From: Elmis aenea
Taxonomy: Eukaryota > Arthropoda > Insecta > Coleoptera > Elmidae
Length of the DNA: 64,000 nt
Assembly (NCBI GenBank): GCA_947652605.1
Contig: OX393577.1
Span: forward strand, 67,170,108-67,234,107
Direction of reading: 5' to 3'
The notes under the pieces are model-generated. The model saw only the letters and a program-made list of their open reading frames with translations. It did not search any database and was not told the DNA's origin. A program made the translations under genes and the position numbers. This document shows positions 12,478-24,200 of this stretch, piece by piece. Position 1 is the first letter of the stretch. Each line of letters opens with the position of its first letter.

Positions 12478-15400
12478 TTACAATGTAGGTTTATATTCTT
12501 TTAAAACTGGCTCCGATTTGCTATTGTCTTCCTTTAAACATTGCTGTATTTCTTCTAATGTTTTACCTTTAGTTTCCGGAATACAATACATTATGAAAAA
12601 TAGCGTTAAAATGGCAAAAACAGTAAATATAAAAAAAGGAACATGAACACCGAATTCGTCTTTGGTAAACTGAAAAATTTTCGAGACGATTGTCCCTGTA
12701 ACACTCATATAGATGTCAGCGAAACACAAAGCGAATGCTTTAACATTAGTTGGGAATATTTCGCCTATGATTAACAGAGGAATTGTCTGCATTCCTAGAC
12801 TAAACATAACAATATATGTGATTAAAGATATTACTAGAAGGAAGGAATATTTGTCGGTGGTTAGTCCTAGGTGTATGAAATAAAAATATAATCCGCTTGT
12901 GAATAAAGCTACCGTTGATCCGATTATGGAAATGATTAACAAAGGTCTCCTCCCGGTTTTATCAACGACTAAAGTTGATAAAACGCAAAGTGCACCTTGT
13001 ACCGAGAAATATATTATAGTAGCTATTTCTGGTGGAAGCTTGCTTCCGGCTTGTTCAAAGATACTGCTAGCATAGAACGTTATAGCTGTTGTACCACTAA
13101 ACTGCTGACCACCACGGATTCCCATCATGATACAAAGCGCTCTCCTATTACTCCTAATAGTAAGCAGATCAAGAAACTTTCCCTTGCTCTTCATTTCTTC
13201 CTTAACGGAGTTGCTGATACGCGTAAGTTCCGGTTCTACATTGTTTTTATTCATGAGTATCTGCAAACTCTTCTGAGCTTGAGGCTCCCTATTTTTCATA
13301 ACGAGAAAGTAAGGACTCTCTGGCATCCAAATGAACGTCACAAATAGCAAGATCGGTACAGAAGCAGAAATAAGCGCCGTTGTGGTAATGGTGTTGAACG
13401 ATCCTATCACGTTTACGAACAAGATTCCCAGGATCCAAGTGGCGGCAGAACTTGAAGCGAGCAACCCCCGTATATTAGGATCGGCAATTTCACATAAATA
13501 CATAGGAATCGCTGTGAAACCGAATCCATCCGTTAAACCGGATATGAATCGTGCTATGACGATGATTGTAACCGACTGGCCGTAAGCGATCATCATCCAA
13601 GACATAAAGCTGGGAAGGCAAGATAAGAGGATGACTTTTTTTCTACCAATGATGTCAACGCATGCTGCTCCAATCATGGCTCCCAGGATGGCCCCGATGA
13701 AAGGCATCACAGCTAACCAAGATCCTTGATCTTTCGTTATGTGTAACACCGAATCGGTTTGCAAAAGTTTTGGTAAAGTTATCGTTGGCCATCCGTAGAT
13801 CATTCCACTTGATATTAAACTTAAATTTCCTGTAAATAATTAGACTAAATCAACTTTGGAATGCTGGCTTGAGGATGCAGTCTCTAATCGGTAAATAAAA
13901 TCGTTTTTTTAAAATTTAATTTTCCCTTTTTGCCAACTGCATTGAGGAAATGGTTTAAATGATCTTAATTTTTGGTGTGTTGTTGCCAGTATGATTATTT
14001 ATTAATATAAAAAACACAAAACTGAATTAATAAGTTTGAAATCAATTTTTTTAACTACTACATACAGGGTGATTCAAACTTGAGGGTTCTCGCTTATTAT
14101 AATAGCAAGAGTATAGGTTTAATTTTGGCAGAGTTGCTAAATTTGAAACTCAATAATAATCCGAAGAGAAATTGGAAATATCTCAAACGGTATATGAGAA
14201 AATTAGGAAACACTAAAAAATGCGATTTTTAAAAGTAGTTTATAACTTCTTTCTAGTATAAAATATTTTAAATGTGTAAAAACATTGCCGAAGCAACTTT
14301 TTAAGCCGGATCGGATAGTAATCACTAGTTTATTCTAGGTCGATTCGTTTTTGTTTTAAGATAACCAACTTTGTTTTTTCTTATGGGAGCATTTTTTGTT
14401 ATTTACACAATCCAATAGCAATTATTTTCCTGAATTCTTTGATCACACACGGTATTTTACTTCTTTATTCATTGTCATATTAAAAAAAAAGGTTTTAAAC
14501 AATAACCATTATAAATCAGGTAGGCCGGTCATTGTAGTTTTTTTTTGTTTCCATGACAACCAATCAACAAACTGAAAGTTTTGAAAGCCTGTTACTTGTC
14601 ACATTAATAAATTCGTAAAAATGAACTTTAACAATGAAGAAAAACGCGATATGCTGCGAATTTTTTATTCATTGAATAGGAATGCTATATTGTCAAGTCG
14701 ACGATATGCAGAAACATATCCAGAAAGAAAATAACCCAGAAGATAATATGACAGAAAGGTTTCAGATGAAAGTAAAAAAACCATTTTTATTACATGCAGC
14801 TCCGAAAAAAAAACACTATTTTTTAAGTTAAACAGAAACTTAAGTAAATTTGTTAAAAGCATGTGATAAAGTTTAACAAAATTTGGAACTGTATAAAAAA
14901 TTCGCAGTAAATCGCGTTTTTCTTCGTTATTAAAGTTCACTTTTACGAATTTATTAATGTGACAAGTAATAGGTTTTCAAAACTTTTAGTTTGTTGATTG
15001 GTTGTCATGAAAACAACAAAAACTACCATGACCGGCCTACCTGATTTATCGTGGTTGTTGTTTAAACCGCTTTTTTTTTCAAATTTGACAATGAAAGAAG
15101 AAGTAAATACCATGTGTGATATATCAAAACATTCAGAAAAATAAATGCTATTTGATTATGTAAAAGGCAAAAATTGCGCCCATAAGAAAAAATAAAGTTG
15201 GTTGTCATAAAACAAAGACGAATCGATCTAGGAAAAATTTGTGACCACCGTCCGATGCGGCTTAAAAAGTTGCTTGGGCAATGTTTTAACGCATTTGAAA
15301 TATTTCAAACTCCAAGCGAGTTATAGACGATTTTCAAAAATCGTATTTTCCAGTTTTCCCTAATTTTTTTGAATGCCGGAGATATTTTCAATTTCTCTTG

Positions 15401-16195
15401 AGATTATTATTGAGCACGAAATTTAGCAACTTTGCCAAATTTAAACCTATACTCTAGCTTTTATAATAAGCGAGATTCCCATGGTCGCCCTCTAATTTGA
15501 ATCACCCTGTATAAGAAAAAATCTTGGATTATTAGGAAACTAAACTTTTAATAAATATAATGTATAATAATAAAATATAAATAATGAATACAAACGTTGC
15601 TTGGAAATCGTAAAAGTACTCTTTTTAATACGTCTTTATATTTCTTGATAACTATGAATCAACAGGAAACATAACAATACGACTGATTTGTGACAGTAAA
15701 GTAAATTTATGCTTTTTATTAATAGTTTATTGGCATTTAAGCAAACTCGAGCCTGTTTTTGGAAAAATTTAACCATACACTCCATGAGACTCAAAATTGA
15801 AACAATGTCTAAAAACTTGCATTAAAATCTGCTCATAAACAACTATGATTTTTGTTTCAATGTACTATCAACAAATCCAGCGAAAAATTTGGAAAGAATT
15901 AGCACATTACCAAAACTCTTCGATCATTTTTGCGTTATTAGGCAAAGCCCCAAAACAAATTTGCAGAAAGGAACTCAATGTTTTAATTTTTGACCCTTGG
16001 ATCAGCATTCAAACTAACTCTCCGATTATTTAAATTAAGGTAACCAGAAAATTATTCTCTACTTGTTATTATTTTTGACATTATCTGCCTTTTTTGTTAT
16101 TTCTAGTATCTTAACTTACCCGTTATCATGGCAAGATATTGAAAAACAGGTTTTCCGGATTTCCCATTCAGACTATGTATAGAAAATATCTTCAT
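12478..16195 (-). CDS. Sugar transporter 4 (Tret1-like, MFS sugar porter)
   Basis: Predicted 475-aa carrier. Exon 1 is 16120..16195 (25 codons, ending FQYLAMIT) with a consensus donor G|GTAAGT. Exon 2 is 12478..13829 after TTTACAG. The 2290-nt phase-1 intron holds a 1.45 kb fold-back transposon. Motifs: IYGWPTITLPKLL, DIIGRKK, WMPESPYF, GQQFSGTTAI, DKTGRR and PETKGKTLEEIQ. Two departures: the conserved GEI before helix 5 is CEI (CEIADPNIRG), and helix 10 is GMQTIPL without Trp. The C-terminal tail is Lys/Glu/Ser-rich and predicted cytosolic. Confidence 0.9.
14063..15511. mobile_element. Fold-back DNA transposon in the intron of transporter 4
   Basis: A long imperfect inverted repeat: 14063 to about 14650 pairs with about 14930 to 15511. 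Both ends read TACAGGGTGATTCAAA. At the inner end of each arm lies a transposase start codon region, MNFNNEEKRD followed by LRIFY, on + from 14621 and on - from 14940. The + copy continues with residues like SSRRYAETYPER, which fits the DUF4817-type helix-turn-helix of insect DDE transposases. No catalytic domain is present. It looks like two 5' ends joined head to head. Confidence 0.8.
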
Positions 16196-16989
16196 TTTTC
16201 ACTAAACTTTAATATAAACTGCAGTCACTAATAGTTAGACCCGTTAGGGCACAAATGCAATTATCACTCTCAAGTTTCCAAACTGATCATTAACAAGTAG
16301 GCTTACTAATTACGACGCGCAGCTGAATGATAAACACACTTTAAACAAAAGTGAATTTAACAGTTGTGAATCGATAGAGTCACTGTTTAAACATTTTTAT
16401 AATCTGTATCGCAAATTTTTTGTACGTTACTTAATTTAGCACACCTTTGTATCGTTGCGATTTTTTTTGTAAGGAACACTTGGCTCCAAATGCCAATATT
16501 TTGCTATGCGTAATCATAGGATTTGTTTCTCGGAATAAATAAAATAACAGAACAATGAAATTATCAAAAACATTTATTTGTGTCGTTCTAGTACTAGTGC
16601 AATCACGTAACAAGCTCTGCAAAGAAAACTTTATTGAAATCAGATTGTGGCAATATAATAGAGACGTTTTTAAAATTGCTTAATATATTTTTCTTCACTT
16701 ACATGATTTGATATAGAGGATATCCCAAAGGTTACAAACATACCGACAATCATCTTTGCTTTTTAAAACAAACCTTACAGAGGGATAAGCTGTACAGAAT
16801 AGAATAAAATAATTATAGGTATTAAATAGGCGTTATCAACCTCTGTATTAAATTAACACTTATATGGTTTTAAGCTGAAATCATACAGCAAATTTAATTT
16901 TCTTTTCATTGCCTTTACATATTCCTGTTCCTAAAAAAAAAAATAGTTAATTCACTTGCCGACAATTCAGAACTTTGTGAAAGTTGTTT

Positions 16990-17262
16990 TAATTTTGATA
17001 ACTGTTCTCATATAAATTACATGCTCTGAGTTCAATGAAACACGCAGTTTTTCGCTATCACATCAAGTTTTTCAGAAAAATGGCAAAACAGATTATTGAG
17101 TTTTTAAAGAAAAACAACACATAATTAAATTTCAAAAATATCTAAAACAAAAACTGTTTGGATAATTTATATTAGAATAGCTGTCTTTATGTAAATCACA
17201 TGCTCTGAATTCCATGGCGCACACAGATTTTTGCTATCTCATCAAGTTTTTCAGCAAAATGA
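16990..17262. repeat. Satellite-like tandem repeats, left part
   Basis: Diverged tandem copies of a unit of about 160-170 bp. Each copy carries ACATGCTCTGAATTC (or GAGTTC), then a GCGCACACAGATTTT-like stretch and CATCAAGTTTTTCAG. The same unit continues at 19915-20240 on the far side of the fold-back transposon, so the array was split by that insertion. Confidence 0.75.
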
Positions 17263-17271
17263 AAAAAAGTC

Positions 17272-19905
17272 AGGTCCGTCAAGTTGGAGCTACAACATAA
17301 CAAAAAACAAAAACTTTAAACGTCATAATTTTTTGCTCATTTTTTGCTAATTTTTGCTATACTTTTTAAATTTTTTGCTGGTCTCTAATACGAGATAATT
17401 AAAAAAAAAAAGAATTGTAACTCCAACTTTACGCTGAGTTACATTTGCTAAAAAGTCAAAATGTTTTTATGTCACAATTTTTTGCTCATTTTTTGCTAAT
17501 TTTTGCTGTACTTTTTAAATTTTTTGCTGGTCGCTAATAGGAGATAATAAAAAAAAAAGAATTGTAACTCCAACTTTACGCTGAGTTACATTTGCTAAAA
17601 AGTCAAAATGTTTTAATGTCACAATTTTTTGCTCATTTTTTGCTAATTTTTGCTGTAATTTTTAAATTTTTTGCTGGTCGCTTTTCCAAGATATGTAGTT
17701 TTTTCATAATCATTAAGTGCTACAAATAGGTGGTATTCTTGGATATACAACACGAATAACTTCGAATAACCAAAATGTACGTCAATGTTTTGTTCTAATA
17801 ACTTTATAATAATTTATAAAGTTAACTTATATACACACTTTCAATTTATTGATATTTAAAAGTAGTTTTGTTGCAGTTTTTGTAAAAACCATAAAGTTTC
17901 TTTACATGACTATCAGTTAAGGCATTATTACACTCCAATAAAATTGAACAATAGGTACATAAATTCAGACCTGCAAATAACAATGCTTAAGACCCACCAG
18001 AAATAGGACTAGGTTCTTTTTGTAGAAATAAACATTTTTAGTTGACAATGTTACAACAATAAAAAAATGTTAGTACAAAAACCTAATTTTTATTCTTATG
18101 TGATGTGGGACATATGTGTCCCTTTAATGGTCTAAAGAGGGTTAAAAAGTCGTAAATAGTTTGTTTTTTTTAGTAAACGAAATTTGACTTTGAGATGCAA
18201 AAAATTATTTACATCAAGATTTGTGGCTTATCGTTGCTGTATTTTTTAAATATTTGGTTGGTCTCTTACAGAAAATGCAACAAATCGACATAATTATAAC
18301 ATATACCAAGCTACTAAACAATATTTTCTATTTAAAGTGGAAAACAAAGACATTTGCATCATTCCGTGATGTCAAGTCGCTAAAAAATTGGTCGATGTTG
18401 CGATATTGCAAGTTTACATTAAAAAGATTATATTAGATTTGGTGAAAAAATTACTTAAGTACATGGAAGAAGAAGGTTTACAGTGTTGCGGGTTCGAAGG
18501 ATGTTTTTTAAGAAACAATATTTTTTAAACGCTTTTAATTATATATTAAATAAACATATATGTACAGGTACACGTATCAACAATACATGTATGTATTGCT
18601 ACAAACATCTAATTTTAAAAATCAAATAAAACGTACATACATATAAACCCTCGTCACCTAAAATAATCATGCCATTTATTATACCAGAATGAAATTTATG
18701 CAAAGAGATGAACCAATTAACTTATATACACACTTACAATTTGTTGATACTTAAAAGAAGTTTTGTTGCGGTTTTTGTAAAAACCATTAAGTTTCTTTAC
18801 TTGACTATCAGCTAAGGCATTGTTACACTCCTATAAAATTGAACAAAACATAAATTCAGACCTGCAAATAACAATGCTTAATTTTAAAGAATAATTTTGT
18901 CATAAGGTACCGTGGGTTACACACTAAATTGTTTGGTGTTTTTTTAGTAAACTGAATTTTTACTTTGAGGTAAGTAATAAATAATTATTCTGTTAGTTGA
19001 TATTTGCATGTTTAGTGGCCCATACTTGTAACTTATAAACAGTGGCTGGAAGTTCCAAGTATTAAAATTTATGATGGGGTGCCAAACATTCAATAAAATT
19101 ATGAAGCATTTCATTTATATTAGGCATTAAATTCTATGCTGTTTTAAACTGCATTGTAACAGGGATATTCTAGTTCTGTTCTGTTTCAAACATCTGTTTT
19201 TAGGTACAAATCCCTTTCTATATTACCTAATAGTGTAATAAAAGAGTGTAATAATGCCTTAACTGATAGTCATGTAAAGAAACTTTATGGTTTTTACAAA
19301 AACTGCAACAAAACTACTTTTAAATATCAGTAAATTGAAAGTGTGTATATAAGTTAACTTTATAAATTATTATAAAGTTATTAGAACAAAACATTGACGT
19401 ACATTTTGGTTATTCAAAGTTATTTGTGTTGTATATCCACGAATACCACCTATTTGTAGCACATAATGATTATGAAAAAAATTCATATCTTGGAAAAGCG
19501 ACCAGCAAAAAATTTAAAAAGTACAGCAAAAATTAGCAAAAAATGAGCAAAAAATTGTGACATAAAAATATTTTGACTTTTTAGCAAATGTAACTCAGCG
19601 TAAAGTTGGAGTTACAATTCTTTTTTTTTAATTATCTCCCATTAGAGACCAGCAAAAAATTTAAAAAGTACAGCAAAAATGAGCAAAAAATGAGCAAAAA
19701 ATTATGACATAAAAACATTTTGACTTTTTAGCAAATGTAACTCGGCGTAAAGTTGGAGTTACAATTCTTTTTTTTTAATTATCTCCTATTAGAGACCAGC
19801 AAAAAATTTAAAAAGTATAGCAAAAATTAGCAAAAAATGAGCAAAAAATTATGACGTTAAAAGTTTTTGTTTTTTGTTATGTTGTAGCTCCAACTTGACG
19901 GACCT
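17272..19905. mobile_element. Fold-back transposon with tandem subrepeats in its arms
   Basis: A 2634-bp element whose inverted arms, about 665 bp each (17272-17936 and 19243-19905), are nearly identical. The outer tips read AGGTCCGTCAAG. The element is flanked by a 9-bp direct repeat, AAAAAAGTC, at 17263-17271 and 19906-19914. The outer half of each arm is made of three ~148-bp subrepeats, marked by TTTTTTGCTCATTTTTTGC and a segment with AACTCCAACTTTACGC. The centre (about 18000-19240) has another copy of the inner arm sequence near 18715-18880 and no recognisable transposase. The layout and 9-bp target duplication resemble Foldback or Mutator-like elements. Confidence 0.85.
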
Positions 19906-19914
19906 AAAAAAGTC

Positions 19915-20240
19915 GATGAATCTCTAAAAAACACGAATTTATTTCAAAACTATCTAAACAAAAAACGATTTGCATAATTGCTGTTCTTATATAAATCACA
20001 TGCTCTGAATTCAATGGCGCACACAGATTTTCGGGAACACATCAAGTTTTTTAACAAAATGGAAAACAGATTAATGTTTCTCCTAAAAACACATAAAATT
20101 TCAAAACTGCTTAAACAAAAAACAATTTGTGTAATTTATATAAAAATTGCTGTTCTTATATAAATAACATCCTCTGAATTCAAATGGCACACACAGATTT
20201 TTGCTATCACATCAAGTTTTTCAGGAAAATGGAAAAACAT
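19915..20240. repeat. Satellite-like tandem repeats, right part
   Basis: Continuation of the ~160-170 bp repeat from 16990-17262, with two further copies carrying CTCTGAATTCAA and ACACAGATTTT. The spacer AAAACAATTTGTGTAAT and the block CTGTTCTTATATAAAT recur in each unit. Confidence 0.72.
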
Positions 20241-20498
20241 AGCGAGTTGAAAAATGGTAATATAGACCCTAAAAGTAATTACTTTTCGAGCAATAAAATA
20301 ACTATTACCATTGAAATGGTTAAGTCGCGTATGAATAAGCTTGATGTCAATAAGGGAGCAGGGCCAGATTATCTCCCTGCACGAATTTTAGGTAACTGTT
20401 CTTCTTTATTAGCAGAACCAATCACTATGTGGATGCGAATGAAAAATCAACTTAGTTGTTCTTATTTAGGCCTTACACATATCTCAAAATCATTTTAG
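20241..20498 (+). mobile_element. LINE reverse-transcriptase N-terminal fragment
   Basis: A short open stretch encodes VKSRMNKLDVNKGAGPDYLP, a pattern typical of the start of non-LTR reverse transcriptases (I..L...K..GPD.LP). It is joined to the satellite repeats upstream and ends after about 85 codons. It is a remnant with no catalytic motif. Confidence 0.6.
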
Positions 20499-20671
20499 AA
20501 CTCAACCAACACATTTAAATATAACTAATCATCCACAAATCTATACCCTTATGATGTTGGATTAAACAATAATGAACAAACTTGGGTTATTCGCAATTAC
20601 CTGCTATTTATAACGGTTCCTTTTGTTAAACGATTTTAAGAACTGGAAAAGTTTTAAGGGTCAGTTACTAC

Positions 20672-21050
20672 CAGTGGCGTACGCAATGGGGGGGATTAGG
20701 CGGATAACCCCCCCAAAGTTTGAAAAGAACTAAAATTGTAATTACCGCATTTCAAAATTGCGCGACAAACTGCTTTTCCATACATATAAAATATATTGTT
20801 TGTATATTTTACTCATAAATGCTATTTTTGGGTACGTTTGCCTTTAAAAATTTAAAAAAATTGCCTATGGCGCTGTAACCCAGGCGGTTGCTGCGCCCCT
20901 AGACCCCCACAACTCTTTCTTACGACTCACTTTTTGTGTCTAACCCCTATAGATCATTTTCTAATTGTACCATTGCCATGCCCCATTTGAAATTAGTCAG
21001 TATTATTTTTGCAAATTCCTCCCTGAAATATTTTTCTGCGTACGCCACTG
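20672..21050. mobile_element. hAT-like MITE
   Basis: Perfect 13-bp inverted ends, CAGTGGCGTACGC and its complement, about 380 bp apart, with no coding capacity. The flanks GTTACTAC (left) and GTTACCTA (right) could be an 8-bp target duplication disturbed by an indel, as expected for hAT. Next to the left end is a run of Gs and a run of Cs. A similar CAGTGGCGGAG tip occurs near 58810. Confidence 0.7.
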
Positions 21051-21221
21051 GTTACCTACTACCAAAACTTATGAAACTTTTAATATACCACTCAAGTTTT
21101 TCCTGAAGCTATATTCGTAATAATATTTGATGGTGTTTTGTTCTGTGCTATATAACTAGTACAATCAGCATTTTTTATTCTTAAATTACAAATTTTCTAC
21201 AGCTCAAATTTGGTCCCGCAT

Positions 21222-24200
21222 TCAGCCGTGCCCGTTTCTAACAACCTTCTTCTTCCCTGCTAGTATTTGTTGTATTTCTGCTAGCGTGTGCCCTTTCGTT
21301 TCAGGTACAAAACAGTAAATAAATATTAAACTAATAATAGATCCAACGGCGAACATAAAAAACGGCACATGCAATCCATAACTGTCCTTAGTTAGTTGAA
21401 ATATTTTTGACACTAACGTCGCTAAACCACTGTAAGAAATATCAATGAATATCAGCGCGAACGCTTTGATGCTCGTTGAAAATAGTTCTCCCATCATAAT
21501 GTTAGGTATTGGCTGCATTCCCAGACTGAATATCACAACAAAGAAAATGAGAGCAGCAAAGGGTATGAAAGTAACGTTGCTGGTGTCGTGGTCCGTTTCG
21601 TTTTGGAAGTAAAAATATAAGGCGTCGGTGAGAAGAGCTAAAATAGTCCCAAGGATGGATATTAATAATAACGGGCGTCTACCCGCTTTGTCCACGATTA
21701 CAGAGGCGACGCCGCAGAACACGAGTTGCACGGAAAAGTATATCATAGAAGCTATGTTAGGAGGAATCGAATCGCTGGATTCATCAAAAATAGTTTCGGC
21801 GTAAAACATGATTGCTGTTGAACCGCTCAACTGCTGCATGCCACGCAACCCCATGGCTAATAACAACGCCTTCCGGTTAGTTTTGACTGTGAACAAATCC
21901 AAATATTTTCCCTTGACCTCGCTCATCTGCAACTTGATCGCGTTGCTTAGTTGCGCCAGTTCTTCGTCAACATCGTCAGTTCCCCTAAGCGTCACCAAGG
22001 TTTTCCTGGCTTCCTTGGCTTTTTTTTTCATAATCAAATAGTACGGGCTCTCTGGCATCCAAATGAAAGTTAAAAGCAAGACGATTGGAACGCCAGAGCA
22101 TATCAAAGCCGTGGTCTTGATGCTCGTGTACGAACCGATCGCGCTGATGATCAAAATGCCCAGAATCCAAGTGATCGTCGAGCTTGATGCCAATAAGCCC
22201 CTGATTTTTGGGTCGGATATTTCTCCTAAATACATAGGTATGGGGCAAAATGTGAGCCCATCGGCGAGTCCTCCTATAAGGCGTCCGACGATCAGTACGG
22301 ACGCGGAAGGAGCGTACGCTACGATCATCCATGATAGGAAGAATGGGAAAGATGATAGAAGGATCAATTTTTTCCGGCCAAATATGTCTACAAGCATGCC
22401 GCCTGCGATACCACCGAATGTTCCACCGATTAGGGGCATGACGGCCATCCAAGAGCCTTCATCGTCCGAAATGTGGATGTCCGAATCGTCGTCTAGAAGC
22501 TGTGGTAATGAGGGAGAAGACCAACCGTACAGCATTCCACTAGATATGAGGTTTAATGTACCTAAAAAGGGCTAAAGATAAGATTTTATAACGCTTTTTA
22601 CAGGTGGGCTAAATACAATTTTGATGTCGAATATTGATATGGAAATCATTCGATTTTTATCGAGATACTCGTATACATGGATAAATATAAAAATTTCGAT
22701 ACATCGACAACAAAAAAACAGTTTAAAAAGTACCACTTGAGCTGTTTTAATTTTCTTTGGATACAAAAATTTTGTAAATGCTGGAAAGATTAAGAAATTG
22801 AAAAATTTATATCAATTCCTAATTTAGCAAAAAGTTTCTTAAATTAATGGCAGTTTAAAAAACCAGATTTGAACGAAAGATAAACAATAATATAATCAGA
22901 ATCAGCAGTTATGTAAAAGAATATGAATACAATTTAATTGTAACAATTGACTTAAGTTAAAATATATTTCAACCTAACTAATTATAAACTACTAAACTCA
23001 ATCTCTTTTAATTTATCGCTGAGATGTTGTACCAAATGAGTTTTATAAGATTTTACACTTGGTATATTTTTTGTTCTCACGACCTACTTTTTGTTTTTAC
23101 CTATGTTAACTTTAAAAAAATTAAAAAACACATCATCCCTTATATATTTGGAACGGGAAACAAATAATAAATTTAAATAGGCCATAGCCAATTATAGCTT
23201 CCCTTTAAAAAAAGGTAAGTTTGTGTTATAACTTTTTAACGGCGAGGGTAAAAACTTTCTTTTAGAACTATCAAAGTCTTCATAAAAATATCTTAAAATT
23301 AACTTCATAATTTTTTTTTGATATTCATAACAATAAGATATGACACATCATAAATATAATAAGAAAACAGTTGTTTTCCAATAACTGAAAAACCGGAATG
23401 ATAGAATATTTTCGAAAACGGTTCTGAGTTTCTCCTAAAAAACTGCCCATTTTTGGTAACTTAACCGTTTCTCTATCTTGACTATTAAACGAGATATCCA
23501 TGTAATCTTATCGTATTTGGGCCACCTTGTACTAAGTCGAAATATGGAAAAAATTGTAAATTTTAAAAAAATTTGAAATTACCGCGAATTTTGGAAGTTA
23601 AACTTCTTTTAAGTTGGATGTTGCATGTATTAAAGGATAATTAGGTTTACAATTACAAGCCACGTATTTTATTTATTCCAAATGTTGATATAAAGGCTTA
23701 GATTTCACGTTTTTAAAATAATTAAGGTTCCACCTTGTACTAAGTCGAAATATGGAAAAAATTGTAAATTTTAAAAAATTTTGTAATTACCGCGAATTTT
23801 GGAAGTTAAACTTCTTTTAAGTTGGATGTTGCATGTATTAAAGGATAATTAGGTTTACAATTACAAGCCACGTATTTTATTTATTCCAAATGTTGATATT
23901 AAGGCTTAGATTTCACGTTTTTAAAATAATTAAGGTTAGCTGTTATGATTTAATTTGTGAAAATATGATTCGCTTAAGCATATCAAATGTACGCTACATA
24001 GGTGACGAGTTAGAAGGAGATAGATCTACTATAAGACGTCAAACATGAATAATCGATTCATTGCGCATATTTTCAACTTATTCCCTTACAAATGGCAATG
24101 TGTATCTTTGTTTAACACCTTGTTTAGCTGGAGTCGCAACCGTAATACATATACTCACATTGAACCTCCTCATCTTTCATGATACTCCTGATGATAATAA

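Noticed and set aside
18221..18436. 71-codon frame in the centre of the fold-back element as its transposase
   Set aside because: No transposase motif or catalytic acids, and far too short; kept only as part of the element.
17322..19860. CRISPR-like array from the repeated TTTTTTGCTCATTTTTTGC units
   Set aside because: Units are long contiguous tandem repeats inside inverted arms of a eukaryotic transposon, with no unique spacers.
22063..22575. 170-codon open frame on + opposite transporter 5 (and similar ones at 53864, 21985 and 39752)
   Set aside because: Shadow frames of the transporter coding exons; no motif or independent support.
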